64,000 nucleotides of DNA, from assembly GCF_033807715.1 (NCBI RefSeq), contig NC_084601.1:13677690-13741689 (forward strand), read 5' to 3'. The stretch is from Cololabis saira (taxonomy: Eukaryota; Chordata; Actinopteri; Beloniformes; Belonidae). The notes below the pieces were generated by a model. It was not told the origin of the DNA and made no database searches. It was given only the letters and a program-made list of their open reading frames with translations. The position numbers and the translations under genes are program-made. Position 1 is the stretch's first letter, and every line of letters starts with the position of its first letter. Positions 1 through 11,019 of the stretch are shown here, piece by piece.

Positions 1-704
1 GGCACATTTAAAACTTTGTACCCTTGTAATATTGTTGATGTGTACATATTTGCTTAAGTTTGCTATATTATTATTTATCCATTGTAAATGAAAATGTCAG
101 CCTCAAAGCAATATGTCTCCCCTCGTCTCCTCACAACCTTCAGACGGCTGAAGTCTCGCGTCTTTTCTAAAGCTGCATTTTACTATGTGAAAATTTTACT
201 GAAAATTAATAAATTATAGGTTTTATGTGACATCTACAAGGGGGATAGTTGTATTTTCTTGATCGTGTTCTGATTCTGTGGATGGTTGCTGCTTTGTGGA
301 CACAAAAGAGCATCACGGTTCAACTAGAAACAGGAAAAAAAAAAGCAGTTTCTGGATATTTTATTACATGTTTTCAGGTATTGATTTAAAATCTTTCCCC
401 ATTATTGTGGTTTTATTACTAACTGAAATGACTTGCTGCTTTAATTCCAAGATGTTGGCCGGTTTCTTCTTTTTTTTTGTTGCTATTATAATCATGCCTT
501 TGATGCTCTTTAAATGATGCCAGGTTGGAGGGAACAGGTGTAGCTGGAGGTACCAAATAAGGAGTTGATACTATAATTCACACTACGTGTTAACCGAGGT
601 TAAGAAAACCTCTAATTTAGGGTTAATATCAGTGTATTAAACCTACATAGATAGTAAATCAGCCTATACTTTGAGTAACATGCCAAGTTATGATTGTTTT
701 TGTA
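1..704. other. AT-rich non-coding stretch, nothing recognised
   Basis: Only short chance open frames are present. There is no repeat boundary, codon-like bias or recognisable motif. A few A- and T-runs occur but nothing can be assigned. Confidence 0.5.
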
Positions 705-975
705 GTTTGTTGGCACTGTTGCTTCACAGCAAGAAAGTTCCTGGTTAAATGTCCACCAGGAGTCTTTCGGTATTTGCACGTTCTCCCCATCTTGGTCTGA
801 GTGTTGTCCAGTTACTCCAGCTTCCTTCTACAGTCCAAAAACATATTAGATTGATTAATAATTCTGAAATTGTTCATAGGAATGACTGTGAGTTATTTGT
901 GATATTTGTGATTTGTGATTGTGCAATGGACTGGTCACCTGTCCAGGATGTACACACGCCTTTCTGCAATAAGCG
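705..975 (+). repeat. Degenerate copy of an abundant fish interspersed repeat
   Basis: The text resembles a repeat seen very often in fish genomes. A 'cactgttgc..cacagcaagaa' block is followed by 'tactccagcttcct' and 'cagtccaaaaaca', and later by 'tgcaatggactggtcacctg'. A second, inverted fragment of the same family is visible near 12810-12890. No ends or TSD can be fixed and it codes for nothing. Family name not assigned. Confidence 0.5.
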
Positions 976-1130
976 GGTGTAGATGATGACGAACGGAAGA
1001 ACAGAAAGGAGCAGTGATCTAGAGAAACTGAAACAGGATAGAAGAAAAACAGGATAAAATTTGAAATCGCAACCATCTCATGTAAGTGGTGTTCCCCGGG
1101 CCTCTGTCCTAGGACGTCTTGTCTTCATTA

Positions 1131-2565
1131 GGGCCCGAGCACCTTCAGTGCGAAGGCCCTATTGTATCTGTAGGAATTTTTTTTTTCTTTCTTTCTTTCT
1201 TTCTTTCTTTTTTCTTCTGACGAAAGGAGGGCCTTTTTGCCCCCCTAAACGTGCCCAAAAAGTCACCAAATTTTGCATGTAAGTCAGGCCTGGCGAAAAA
1301 TTTGATATTTAATGCTTTGCATTAATGGGCGTGGCAAAATGGCTCAACAGCGCCCCCCGGAAAACTTTGTGCCTCAAGCCCCACGATACGGTTTGACGTA
1401 CATGCACGAAAATCGGTACACACCTGTATCATGGGACAACTTAAACAAAAGTCTCTTGGCGCCATGGCCCAAACCGAACAGGAAGTCGGGCATTTTGAAT
1501 TAATCGTGTCACTTTGGCGCAATTTATGCCATTCCTTCGGCAGTTAATTCAGCCCGAACCGTAATGTACACCCAGGTGTGTTATACATCAAAATGTGCGT
1601 CTCCCTCCTGCGACCAAACGCATTACTTTTCTCTTTCAAAAGCGTTACCGTGGCAACGCTAGACGCCAAAAAGCGCACCCACCCTTCACCTGGTTGGTTC
1701 AGACAGAAAAAACTTTGCGCCTCAAGCCCCAAAATACGGTTTGACGTACATGAACGAAAATTGGTACACTCCTGTATCATGTCGCAACTTAAAGAAAAGT
1801 CTCTTGGCGCCATGGCCGAAACCGAACCGGAAGTCGGCCATTTTGAACATTCTGAACTAATCGCATAATTTTGGAGCAATATATGCCATTCCTTCGAGAG
1901 TTAATTCAGCCCGAACCGTATCGTGAACCCAGGTGTGTTATACATCAAAATGTGCGTCTCCATCCTGCGACACCACGCATTACTTTTCTCTTTCAAAAGT
2001 GTTACCGTGGCGACGCTAGACGCCAACAAGCGCACCCCCCCTTCATGTGATTGGTCCATATTTGATAGTTCTCCAAAAGTCACCAAATTTTGCATGCAAG
2101 CCAGACTTGGCGATAAATTTGATATTTCATGGTTTGCATTAACGGGCGTGGCCTAACGGCTCAACAGCGCCCCCTAGAATACTTTTATCTGCCATAACTT
2201 TTGAATGGTTTGACATAGGAAGTCGTGGGTGGTGTCATGGGACTCTGTAATGAGTCCTTAAGCTTCGTTGGCCTTAATTAGCCCCGCCCCTTCTTCTGAT
2301 TGGTTGTCCCGATTTCCTGCTATAACATTGGAATGGTTTGACATAGAGAGTCCTGGGTGGTGTCATCAGATTCTTTATGGAGTCCTTGACCTTCATTGGC
2401 CTGAATTAGCCCCGCCTCTTCTTCTGATTGGTTGTCCCTTTTTTCTGCTATAACTTTTGAATGGTTTGACATAGGAAGTTGTGGGTGGTGTCTTTTCTGA
2501 TATGCTTATGGGGGGCGGTGGCCGTGAGTGCGAGGGCCCGTTTATCGCTGCTTGCAGCTTTAATT
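1131..2565. repeat. Complex non-coding repeat with internal tandem duplications
   Basis: The block starts with GGGCCCGAGCACC and ends with GTGCGAGGGCCCG, so the two ends are loosely inverted. Inside, a block of about 350 bp ('gcctcaagccccacgata' onward) is repeated at 1371 and 1719 with a partial third copy near 1904. A shorter unit of 128-129 bp ('gaatggtttgacatag') repeats at 2203, 2331 and 2460. A pyrimidine tract (CTTT)n lies near 1180-1210. Short open frames are chance. The same 3' terminus ('gtgcgagggcccg') recurs at 39777-39789. This is probably a non-autonomous DNA transposon amplified by internal duplication. Confidence 0.6.
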
Positions 2566-3024
2566 ATTACTTATTACCTTTCAGCCATAGACTCCCGTAT
2601 AATTTTAAATAATATATTTAATATTATATGTAATATGTGAGTATTTGTATGTATGTATATGTATATACAGTGGGGCAAAAAAGTATTTAGTCAATTGCGC
2701 AAGTTCTCCCACTTAAAAAGGTGAGAGGCCTGTAATTTTCATCATAGGTTCACTTCAACTATGAGAGACAGAATGGGGGGAAAGAATCCAGGAAATCAAA
2801 TTGTAGGATTTTTACTGAATGAATTGGAAAATTCCTCTGTAAAATAAGTATTTGGTCACCTACAAACAAGCAGGATTTCTGGCTTTCTCAGACCTGTAAC
2901 TTCTTCTTTAAGAGGCTCCTCTGTCCTTCACTTGTTACCTGTATTAATGGCACCTGTTTTAACTGGTTATCAGTAAAAAAGGCACCTGTCCACAACCTCA
3001 AACAGTCACACTCCAAACTCCACT

Positions 3025-3437
3025 ATGGCCAAGACCAAAGAGCTGTCAAAGGACGTGAGAAACAACTTTGTAGACCTGCACCAGGCTGGGAAGACTGAAT
3101 CTGCAATAGTTAAGCAGCTTTGTGAAGAAATCAACTGTGGGAGCAATTATTAGAAAATGGAAGACGTACAAGACCACTGATAATCTCCCTGGATCTGGGG
3201 CTCCACACAAGATCTCACCCCGTGGGGTAAAAATGATCACAAGAACGGTGAGTAAAAATCCCAGAACGACACGGGGAACCTAGTAAATGACCTGCAGAGA
3301 GCTGGGACCAAAGTAACAAAGGTACCATCAGTAACACACTACGCCACAGGGACTCAGATCCTGCAGTGTCCCCTTAATTAAGCCAGTACATGTCCAGGCC
3401 CATCTAATGTTTGCTAGAGAGCATTTGGATGATGCAC
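3025..3437 (+). pseudogene. Tc1 transposase remnant (N-terminal part)
   Basis: Translation from 3025 gives a Tc1-like start (MAKTKELSKDVR, then a helix-turn-helix region with 'HQAGKTESAI'). It soon hits stop codons and frameshifts. Around 3390-3430 a later piece, 'PVHVQAHLMFAREHL', matches the Tc1 catalytic region just before the second Asp. The LINE insertion cuts it there and the rest is missing. Non-functional. Confidence 0.8.
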
Positions 3438-3787
3438 AAGAGGATTGACCATCTCCAGGATGGTCAGGAGCAGCACTGGTGCTCCACAAAGGACTGTCTT
3501 GGCGCCATTCCTGTTCACACTCTACACAGCGGACTTCCAATACAACACTGAGTCCTGTCACATGCAAAAATATTCTGACGATACAGGCTATGTACACACG
3601 TAGCCGGCTATTTTTAAAACCGAATATTTCCCCCCTCCGTTTATAAAATAATTTGTATCCACATTACACCTTTTTTTAAAAAAAAAACCTTCCACACAGA
3701 ACCGAAGATCTGCGTTTTCGACCACATTCATAAGCATTCCAAACCTGTAGATGGCATTATTTCCGATTATTTATATTATCATTTATA

Positions 3788-4228
3788 TTATTTTATATTT
3801 CCGATTATTATTTTCCGTAATCTGCCCTTGTCAGCTAAATAGTAAAGCGTGCACGCAACTTCTTTGATCACACTGACGGGTGATCGCATGACCGTGGACC
3901 GCCCCTCGATATGAGGACGTAACATCTCCGACAGCGACAGGAGTGAGGACCGGGACATACGAAAATTCTCACGCCATTCCTCTGGGAGTACAACTTCAGT
4001 CTCGAAGTTTTCCCACCAGCTGGCAGTGCGTCCCGGTCTGACCCAAAAGCGGCATCGACGATTACGGCGAGGTTCATGCCTAGGTGGAGTGTCTAAGAGG
4101 GGGTAAAGTACCGACCGCAATCTTGTCCGTCGCCTGTGCTCTTGAAGCAGTAGTTGGGCGTGTAAAATAAAAGAAGTAAACAACGCCCGCACAATAATTA
4201 GAACCACCGCAGTTTTCAAGGCATTCAT
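3788..4228 (-). pseudogene. Harbinger transposase N-terminal fragment
   Basis: The 146-residue frame includes 'WWENFETEVVLPEEWRENFR', then 'MSRSSLLSLSEMLRPHI' and 'VACTLYYLADKGRLRK'. This is the usual pre-catalytic helical region of fish Harbinger transposases. The catalytic DDE half is absent and the open frame runs out into unrelated residues. It is best read as a remnant exon of the element at 3586-5132. Confidence 0.65.
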
Positions 4229-4231
4229 GCT

Positions 4232-4882
4232 TCTGTAGTTCTGTAGTTCATCACGTCTCGGCTGGATTACTGTAACTCCCTTTTTCTAGGAGTCAGCCAG
4301 TCCTCTCTTGCGCGTCTCCAGTTAGTTCAGAACGCTGCCGCTCGTCTGCTAACTGGAACGCGTAAGAGAGAACACATTACGCCCTTACTGGCCTCCCTCC
4401 ACTGGCTGCCTGTGCGTTTTAGAGTCCATTTTAAGATTCTTTTATTTGTTTTTAAATCTTTAAATGGTCTTGCTCCTCCCTACCTCTCGGAGCTACTTCA
4501 CCCCCACGCCCCCGCCCGGTGCCTCAGGTCAGCTGACCAGCTGCTCCTCGGGGTACCGAGGTCCAAACGAACACTCAGAGGGGACCGAGCCTTCTCTGTT
4601 GCTGCCCCCAAGTTGTGGAACATTTTACCTCTCCACATCAGACAGGCCTCCTCACTGTCTGCTTTTAAAACTGACCTCAAGACCCATTTTTACGCATTGG
4701 CTTTTAACCCAGTATGAGACCTCGCTCTGTTTTTAGTGGTTTTATGTAATTTTATTTGTTTATTTAATTGTTTTTATTGTCTTTTATCGTTGCTTGTGTG
4801 TCCTCTCATGTACAGCACTTTGTTATAGCTGTGGTTATTTTAAAGCGCTTTATAAATAAAGTTGAGTTGAGTTGAGTTAAAC
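4232..4882 (+). mobile_element. 5'-truncated L2 LINE, 3' end
   Basis: The frame reads through typical L2 C-terminal reverse-transcriptase motifs: LARLQLVQNAAARLLTGT, then HWLPVRFRVHFKILL, APPYLSELL, and AFSVAAPKLWNILP. It ends at a stop after 'YALAFNPV' (4715-4717). The 3' UTR has the hairpin-like 'aaagcgctttataaataaag' and finishes in a (TTGAG)n tail. It lies within the Harbinger element. Confidence 0.85.
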
Positions 4883-5939
4883 AAAGGTTGCACGTTAGAC
4901 GTCAGAGCAGATTTGTTGTTGTTTTGGCACATAATGTGACGTTCGAAAACGCAAAACTCCGGTTGTCTCTGTCTACTACACGCATATACATAAACAGAGT
5001 TTTCAAAAATCTTCACTTTGCCCGGAGTTTTTTTTAAACATTTGTTTATTTGCGTTTTCATGTGGATGACAGGTCCAAACGTAGGAAAATATCTTCGGTT
5101 TAGCAGATACCCGGCTACGTGTGTACGGGGCCACAGCCATTGTGGCTTGTATCAGGGGTGGTCAGGAGCAGGAGTACAGGGATCTGGTGGATTCCTTCAG
5201 GGACTGGAGTGATACGTGCTGTCTCCACCTGAACACAGCCAAAACCAAGGAGATGGTGGTGGATTTCAGTATGACCAGTCTTCATACAGGGGGGGGGGGG
5301 ACACTGAGGTCCTTTGATGTGTGTACGGAGATGATGGCTATGTTCTACCACACGGTGGTGGCCAGTGCACTCTTTTTTGCTGCGGTGTGTGTTGGGGAGG
5401 CAGCCTTGCAATCAAAAACACCAAGCGACTGGACAAACTGGTCAAAAAAGCGGGCTCAGTGTTGGGCAGGAGTCTGGACCCGCTAAGATCTGTGGTGGAG
5501 AGGGGCACACTGAACAAACTGAGAGCTGTAATGGACAATAGCAGACACCCTCTCAGCCTCCTGGAGCAACAGAGGAGCAGGAGCAGCTGCAGTGGTCGCT
5601 CCGCTCACTGCGCTGCAGAACGGAGCGATTCAGGAGATCCTTCGTCCCCACAGCAACAAGACTGTTTAACGCCTCCTGAACTCAGTCTCACACACTCACC
5701 TCTGCCACAACTGGACTATATTTTAGTTTGCACTTTATGCACTTGCACTTGCACTTTGCACTTAATACATTCTTTAAAAATCAGACAAAGTCATTTTCTG
5801 GATTTTTTTATTTAATTTTATTTTTTCATTACGTCTCTGAGATATACCTGTGATGAAAATGACAGGCCTCTCTTATCTTTTTAAGTGGGAGAACTTGCAC
5901 AATTGGTGGCTGACTAAATACTTTTTTTGCTCCAATGTA

Positions 5940-7560
5940 GATAGATCAAAGCAGTTGGTCAGAATTAGGAAGGTATTTAACTGTTGAAACACAGCTTTTT
6001 CAATAACCTCACTGATTAAAGATTTGAGATGGGTCTGCAATTTTGCATTAGCAACTTATTCAAGCTGTTCTTTTTCAGCAGGGGTTTGATGACTGCTGTC
6101 TTCAAGGTTTGGGGGGAAAACACCGGACGAAAGGGATGAGTTTACTATTTGAATCAGATAACATGATGGGTTAAACCTTTTTGAAGAAAGCTGTGGGTAA
6201 AATATTGAGAACACAGGATTGGTTTGGCTGATCCATAATATCCTCCAGGTTTTGAGATTGATTTGGGGAAAATTGTGTTGCTTTGTACAAATTGGTTTTG
6301 AATTTTCTGGATTTTCTCAGTAAAGAAGTTGTCAAATTCATTGCAGGCCCTTGTAAAGTGGAGCTCAGATGCTGCTGACACGGAAGGGGTTTTACATAAA
6401 CACTCTACATACAGCCTTAGACAAAGCAGAACAGACAGTATCATCACACGGAAAACACGCTCTTACAACAGTTTCTTCCCTGCTACAGTGAGACTGATGG
6501 CAAAAGTACCATCAGTCCTCTTGACGAATCTACCTCTGTTCATTGACAATCAACCGGTAAACATGGAATATCCTTAGGTGAAGTGTAAAGCATCTGATAT
6601 TGTTATTTTATTATTTTTATTGTTTGTTTTTAATGTTCACTACTTCTCATGTTTTTACTCTGAACGTACTGCACAAGAATTCATACGTACTTTAACAAAT
6701 ATAGAAATGGCAAACAAACTATCTGTCTTACCCGAGACAACCTTTACCTTTAGTGGGAGCAATAATATCTAAGAGATCAATAACAAGCTGCCAATTTTAT
6801 GGAAAATAATGATCATCTGGGGATACATGTTGTTTTCCCACCCACTCTGTCACAAGGACAAGGTCCACATTTACCCAAACAGTTCACTGCTCTTCCTCAT
6901 ATTTGCTGAGGTTTATGGGAATCCTCTGATTCATTGGGTTTATCAGTTTGGTGTAAATATATTTACAGAAAAAGAAAAACTGTGTTACAGCTGGACTATT
7001 AATTCAAGTTGATCTAAAATTTTAAAAGATATTTTGAATATTGTGATATTTTGGTTTTATTAATGTTAATGTAAATTTATTTCAGAATTTCCATAATATT
7101 AATGGTTTCTGAAGATGGGCTTAAGTGTGATTCATCCAGAACCAGAACAGAGCTCTCAGCGATCATATTGAAGAAGATCTCAGTTCCTGACCCCCACGGT
7201 GACTGACAAAACTACTTACAGATGACCGCTGGACTTTCACTGCTGAACTCCTAGTATCTAATAAAGTAAACAAGCCACAAAAAAAAGATAAAGGTGTCAA
7301 AGAAGGACTCTGAAGATCAGAAAAAAATGAAAAGGAGAGGTATTTTCCCAGATAACTCTAATGAAAGGTCAGGTGTTGGAAGTTGAAGCAGTTTTTTTTT
7401 TTTTAAGGCCAAGGCACAGTCTCTTATTCCTTGTTTCTTGTTTGACGTAAAGTAGTTCAAGTTTGAAGCTTGGACATTTTAAAATGCATCTATTTCTCTA
7501 TGTTGCTTTGTGTAGTTCAATTCTTCAAAATGCTCATCTCACTTATTTCCTGTCACTGGT
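5940..7560. other. AT-rich stretch with weak LINE-like debris, no gene
   Basis: Around 6419-6560 a frame gives 'ITRKTRSYNSFFPATVRLMA', which resembles the far C-terminus of CR1/Rex-type LINEs. The rest is AT-rich with chance frames only. The block 7120-7260 ('gattcatccagaacc' onward) is clearly similar to 12570-12720, so it is part of the duplicated lectin-flank material. Confidence 0.5.
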
Positions 7561-7707
7561 TTTTCCAATGCTCCACTTTCACTTAAATCAAATAAAAAAC
7601 AGTTTTTTCATGTGACATCCCCACACAAGATGGTTATCTTTGTTTGCATATGTTGATATTCTGGTACGATTGTGTAATCTTAAAAGTTTTTGCCGACTGA
7701 AGCTGAC

Positions 7708-7756
7708 CAATGATATCAAATAAGCAGCGGAAACGCCTGTTGTAAGGGGTATAAAA
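7708..7756 (+). promoter_or_regulatory. Core promoter of lectin L1
   Basis: A CAATGATATC box (7708-7717, inside a CCAAT context and containing a GATA-like core) lies 33 nt upstream of TATAAAA (7750-7756). The same box and spacing recur at lectins L3 and L4. The start codon is about 80 nt after the TATA box, so a short 5' UTR is expected. Confidence 0.7.
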
Positions 7757-7838
7757 GAACACATCCAGTCATCTGTCTCTTCAGACATCCACTGCTGCAT
7801 CCACCTCCTTACAGTTGTTGGACCTCTGAATCTTCACA

Positions 7839-8354
7839 ATGTGGTTCCTCCTCTTGCTGAGTCTGGCTCTGAGTGGTGTGCCTGCATCACATCAGGAAGA
7901 AACACTATTTCGAGGCGGCTGCCCCATGTTTATGTTCAGCTTCAACAACCGCTGCTTCAAATACGTCGCCACACCGATGACCTGGGCCAATGCAGAGGAT
8001 CACTGTTTGTCACAAGGAGCCAACCTGGTGTCCATCCACAGTCAGGACGAAGAGAACTTTGTCAAATTGCTGATCAGAAACTTTGATCCTTCTGAGAAGC
8101 CCACCTGGATCGGACTCACTGACGCTCAGCAGGATGGAGCATGGTTCTGGTCTGATGGATCCAAACTCAGCTTCAGCAACTGGAACTCAGGAGAGCCAAA
8201 CAACTCAGGAGGAAACGAGGAGTGTGTTCACACCAACTGGGGAACACCCAAAAACTGGAACGATATAAACTGTTCAGGAGAATTTGCTTTTGTTTGTGCA
8301 ACACGTCAACATTGTTCTATTGTTTCAGAAGTTGTGTCTGAAATCAATCCGTAG
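7839..8354 (+). CDS. Secreted C-type lectin L1 (ladderlectin/nattectin-like), no pentapeptide repeat
   Basis: The 171-residue protein is predicted to be a secreted, calcium-dependent sugar-binding lectin of innate immunity. A hydrophobic signal peptide covers residues 1-17 (MWFLLLLSLALSGVPAS). A single C-type CRD spans about 28-153 with the six long-form cysteines: C28, C39, C56, C129, C145 and C153. WIGL is at 90-93, the EPN mannose-type triplet at 119-121 and WND at 140-142. The coding region is one uninterrupted frame, unlike most fish CRD lectins, which have introns. The C-terminus runs about 15 residues past the point where L3 and L4 stop, including an extra Cys. The ligand is inferred from EPN only. 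It could equally be called type II antifreeze-like by fold, but nothing shows ice binding. Confidence 0.9.
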   Translation: MWFLLLLSLALSGVPASHQEETLFRGGCPMFMFSFNNRCFKYVATPMTWANAEDHCLSQGANLVSIHSQDEENFVKLLIRNFDPSEKPTWIGLTDAQQDGAWFWSDGSKLSFSNWNSGEPNNSGGNEECVHTNWGTPKNWNDINCSGEFAFVCATRQHCSIVSEVVSEINP

Positions 8355-9113
8355 ATTAAGATGTGTTGATCAATTACATTTGATTCATTTTGGATAATGA
8401 TCATTTAAATTGGTGCAATCATCACAAATATTGAAAAGTCTATGAAAAGACAATCATCCGATTACATTCTTCAGGATAAAGGAAATAGAGCTTGAATTTT
8501 CTCAGAATTTTACTCTTCATTCCAATAAATAAAAAGTCTTTTGTAAAATGTGTAAAGAAAAAAAAAGATCTGGATGATTTTCCATCTTTTTTTCTCAATA
8601 AATGATTGAAATGCTTAAGTTGAATGATCTTTACGGCCTGACTAATCTCAGGTTTACAGTCTGATATGGCATTTTCCCCCTGTGCCAGGGACTTCAGGGT
8701 AAAACGAGACAAAGAAAAATAAAAAGCCAATCAGAAGCACCCAAGCTTTTGTGCTGATGCCACAAGCTGGTTATCTATGGAGAGCTGATATATTTCAGAT
8801 CGCTCCACTCTGGTCATTTCCTTCTACGAGTGCAGAGGAATGCGCTTCACGTGCAATTTATGCAAATTTTCAGGAAAGTTAAAAAAAAAAAAAACAGGAC
8901 CCCCTAGTTTTACTTGTATACATCCATCACCACAAATGTAAGAATAAAAATACTATTTATTCAATTTTCTTCATTTTTTAATATTTACTTCCACTGGATT
9001 GTTATCTTATAATAAATGGAAATTAATAATACACTGTGTTGTGGAATGAATATATATCAATATCAATCAATATATCAATATATACCTCTGCGGGAACCTT
9101 TGAACCATCAGGT
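8355..9113 (+). other. L1 3' flank shared with lectins L3 and L4
   Basis: The region holds polyadenylation-type signals (AATAAA at 8524-8529 and another near 8597). From 8360 it is clearly the same sequence as downstream of L3 (38710 onward) and L4 (53795 onward), including 'ttcattttggataatgatcatt'. L2g differs here. No further gene. Confidence 0.7.
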
Positions 9114-9527
9114 ACCTCAGGCCTGGGTAGCTGGGGGTGGGACTCCACCTTCTGTGTGGGGTCTGTCCTGGTCTGTCCGGGTTGGGGGGGTCTCTGTGGC
9201 GATGCTCCTTGTGGTCATGGCCGGTGGAGCCTCTCGGTGTGGACGGCCACCCATAGGTAGTGTTTTCCTCACCTGGATCGTTAGTGCTAAGCCATGTCAC
9301 AAGTCCACTTATTGTGTGTGTGTGTGTGTGGGCGTGTGAGTGTGTGAGTGTATGCACATGTGTATGAGTGTGAGTGAGGGTGTGTGTATGCGTGGGGGGT
9401 GGGGGGTGGGGTCGTATGGGATGTTTTAAATTGTACTTTTGATTGTTATTTTATTTTTGTATGTAAAGCACCATGAGTTGCATTTACACTGCATGAGTTG
9501 GTGCTATACAAATAAATAAAGTTTAAA
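9114..9527 (+). mobile_element. Retrotransposon 3' end with GT-rich segment, absent from module 4
   Basis: The matching flank of L4 runs straight from 'gaaccatcaggt' to 'gtctgaagactg' (about 54268-54302), with only a few bases between. Here about 410 bp are inserted. They hold a (GT)n tract (9313-9330) and end in 'ggtgctatacaaataaataaag', the hairpin-plus-tail style of LINE or SINE 3' ends. No coding sequence survives and no clean TSD was found. Confidence 0.6.
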
Positions 9528-10879
9528 AGTTTAATGTCTGAAGACTGAAATGATGACACTTAAGAAATAAAGACGGGGCAATGGCTAGACTTTTCAATTC
9601 AATTCAATTTTATTTATATAGCGTCTAATACAACAGATGCTGTCTCTAGACGCTTTCCAGAGATCCAGAACATGAACATAAACATAAACCCCCGAGCAAT
9701 TATTATATAAACAATGGCAGGTAAAAACTCCCCTAGTGGGAGAAAAGCCTTAAGCCAAACAGTGGCAAGGAAAAACTCCCCTTTAGGAGGGAAGAAACCT
9801 TGAGCAGGACCAGGCTCATAAGGGGGGGCCCTCCTGCCGAAGGCCAGACTGGGGGGGTCGGGGACGTCAGCAGCACACAGCAGGCAGGTGGAAGCAGCAG
9901 CGGGATGACCAGAGGTGGGGGGGGGGGGGGTGCAGGCAGGCAGAAGCAGCAACAGCAGACATCCACGTAGGCAGGTGGAAGCAGCAACGGGATGACCGGG
10001 GATGGGGGGAGGGGGGCCAGGAACACAGGCCAGAACGCAGCTCCCAAGGCTCCAGCCTGCAAACATGCAGAAAAGAGAAAAACAAAGAAAAGGGGGGCCG
10101 GCTCAAGAAACTACAGGTACGATGGACAAAAATGATAGCTATGAGATATTTATAATAGATAAAAATGGTAATGGAGAAGAGAGGCAGGGAAAAGGAGAGG
10201 AGAAGAAGGGTGAGAGGCACCGCTCAGCGGATCATGTCGGTGCCCCCCTGCAGCATAAGCCTATAGCAGCATATCTACCGCGAAGCTATATTTGAGACTA
10301 AATTATTATAGTCTTGTTCTATAGCTGTAACTATGACTACTGACTCTAAAACACTAGAGTTTACACTACCTAGAGATTTACCAACACCAGCTAGAGGTTT
10401 ACTAAACACTAACTAGAGGTTTACTAAACAGAAAGGTTTTAAGTTTAGTTTTAAAGGTGGAGGTGGTGTCAGCCTCCTTAACCCAGATTGGAAGTTGGTT
10501 CCAAAGTAATGGTTTGGTTATTTAGGACCCAAGTGCAGGAGACAGAGGGAGGCTGGAGGCCTCAAAACAAAAGGATTTATTCCACAAAAAGGGGAAAAAA
10601 ACAAGGCGCTGCAGAGCAGGATGAAAAAACACAAAACTAACAGGGATCAAAAAACTACGAGGAGACATGGAGGAGGAAACAGTACGGACCGACCGGGCAC
10701 AAAGGAATGACAAGACAAGATATACTGAGGGGATAACGAGACATGACGAGACACAGGTGCAGACACAATCAGGGCAGATGGGACACAGGCGGGGCAAGAC
10801 AGAAACTGAAGGCAAACTGGAGGCTGGGGGACTTGACATGGCTCTTGACATGGCTCAGGAACTTGATATGGTTGCGGGG

Positions 10880-10990
10880 GTACCCGGGTCCGAGGCGCCG
10901 GCTGCGGGGGTACCCGGGTCCGGGGCGCCGGCTGCGGGGGTACGCGGGTCCGGGGCGCCGGCTGTGGGGGTGCCTGGGTCTGTGGCGCTG
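10880..10990. repeat. 30-bp GC-rich minisatellite, about 4 units
   Basis: The unit 'ggggtacccgggtccggggc' plus 'gccggctgcg' is repeated about four times with scattered changes, just inside the left LTR of the short LTR element. It reads in frame as proline/arginine-rich peptide on the minus strand. Confidence 0.7.
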
Positions 10991-11019
10991 GCCCCCCCTC
11001 GAGGGGCGCCGGCCCCCCC

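Larger units (their letters stand above)
3586..5132 (-). mobile_element. PIF/Harbinger-type transposon inside the LINE
   Basis: Both ends carry matching TIRs, with the shared core GTACACACGTAGCCGG. They are flanked by the 3-bp direct repeat ACA (3583-3585 and 5133-5135). Removing the insert and one ACA restores the LINE reading frame through its DDTA-IVACI box, which confirms the ends. A Harbinger transposase piece lies on the minus strand, and an L2 tail is inserted at about 4232-4882. A related end fragment occurs near 47855-48000. Confidence 0.88.
3440..5795 (+). mobile_element. CR1/Rex-like LINE fragment (reverse transcriptase C-terminal part)
   Basis: Reading from about 3450, the frame gives a reverse-transcriptase segment (GAPQRTVLAPFLFTLYTADF, then YSDDTA, the Y-x-D-D-equivalent box). 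It continues after the nested Harbinger at 5136 (IVACIRGGQEQEYRDLVDSF, then NTAKTKEMVVDF). The frame shifts near a G-run (5290-5300) and then gives the C-terminal region with KRLDKLVKKAGSVLG. The 3' end is a short-repeat tail ('cacttgcacttgcactttgcactt'). The copy is 5'-truncated and lies within the Tc1 element. The clade is inferred from motifs only. Confidence 0.75.
2668..5937 (+). mobile_element. Tc1/mariner-type element broken by nested insertions
   Basis: The left TIR starts CAGTGGGGCAAAAAAGTATT. The right TIR, read in reverse, starts CATTGGAGCAAAAAAAGTAT, and the similarity continues for over 80 bp on each side. The element is flanked by the TA dinucleotide (2666-2667 and 5938-5939), as expected for Tc1/mariner. 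A decayed transposase begins at 3025. The element is interrupted by a LINE at about 3440-5795, which in turn holds two further insertions. Only about 900 bp is original Tc1 sequence. Confidence 0.88.

Noticed and set aside
278..517. Small hydrophobic frame near the window start
   Set aside because: It is AT-rich with no conserved motif, no promoter and a length expected by chance.
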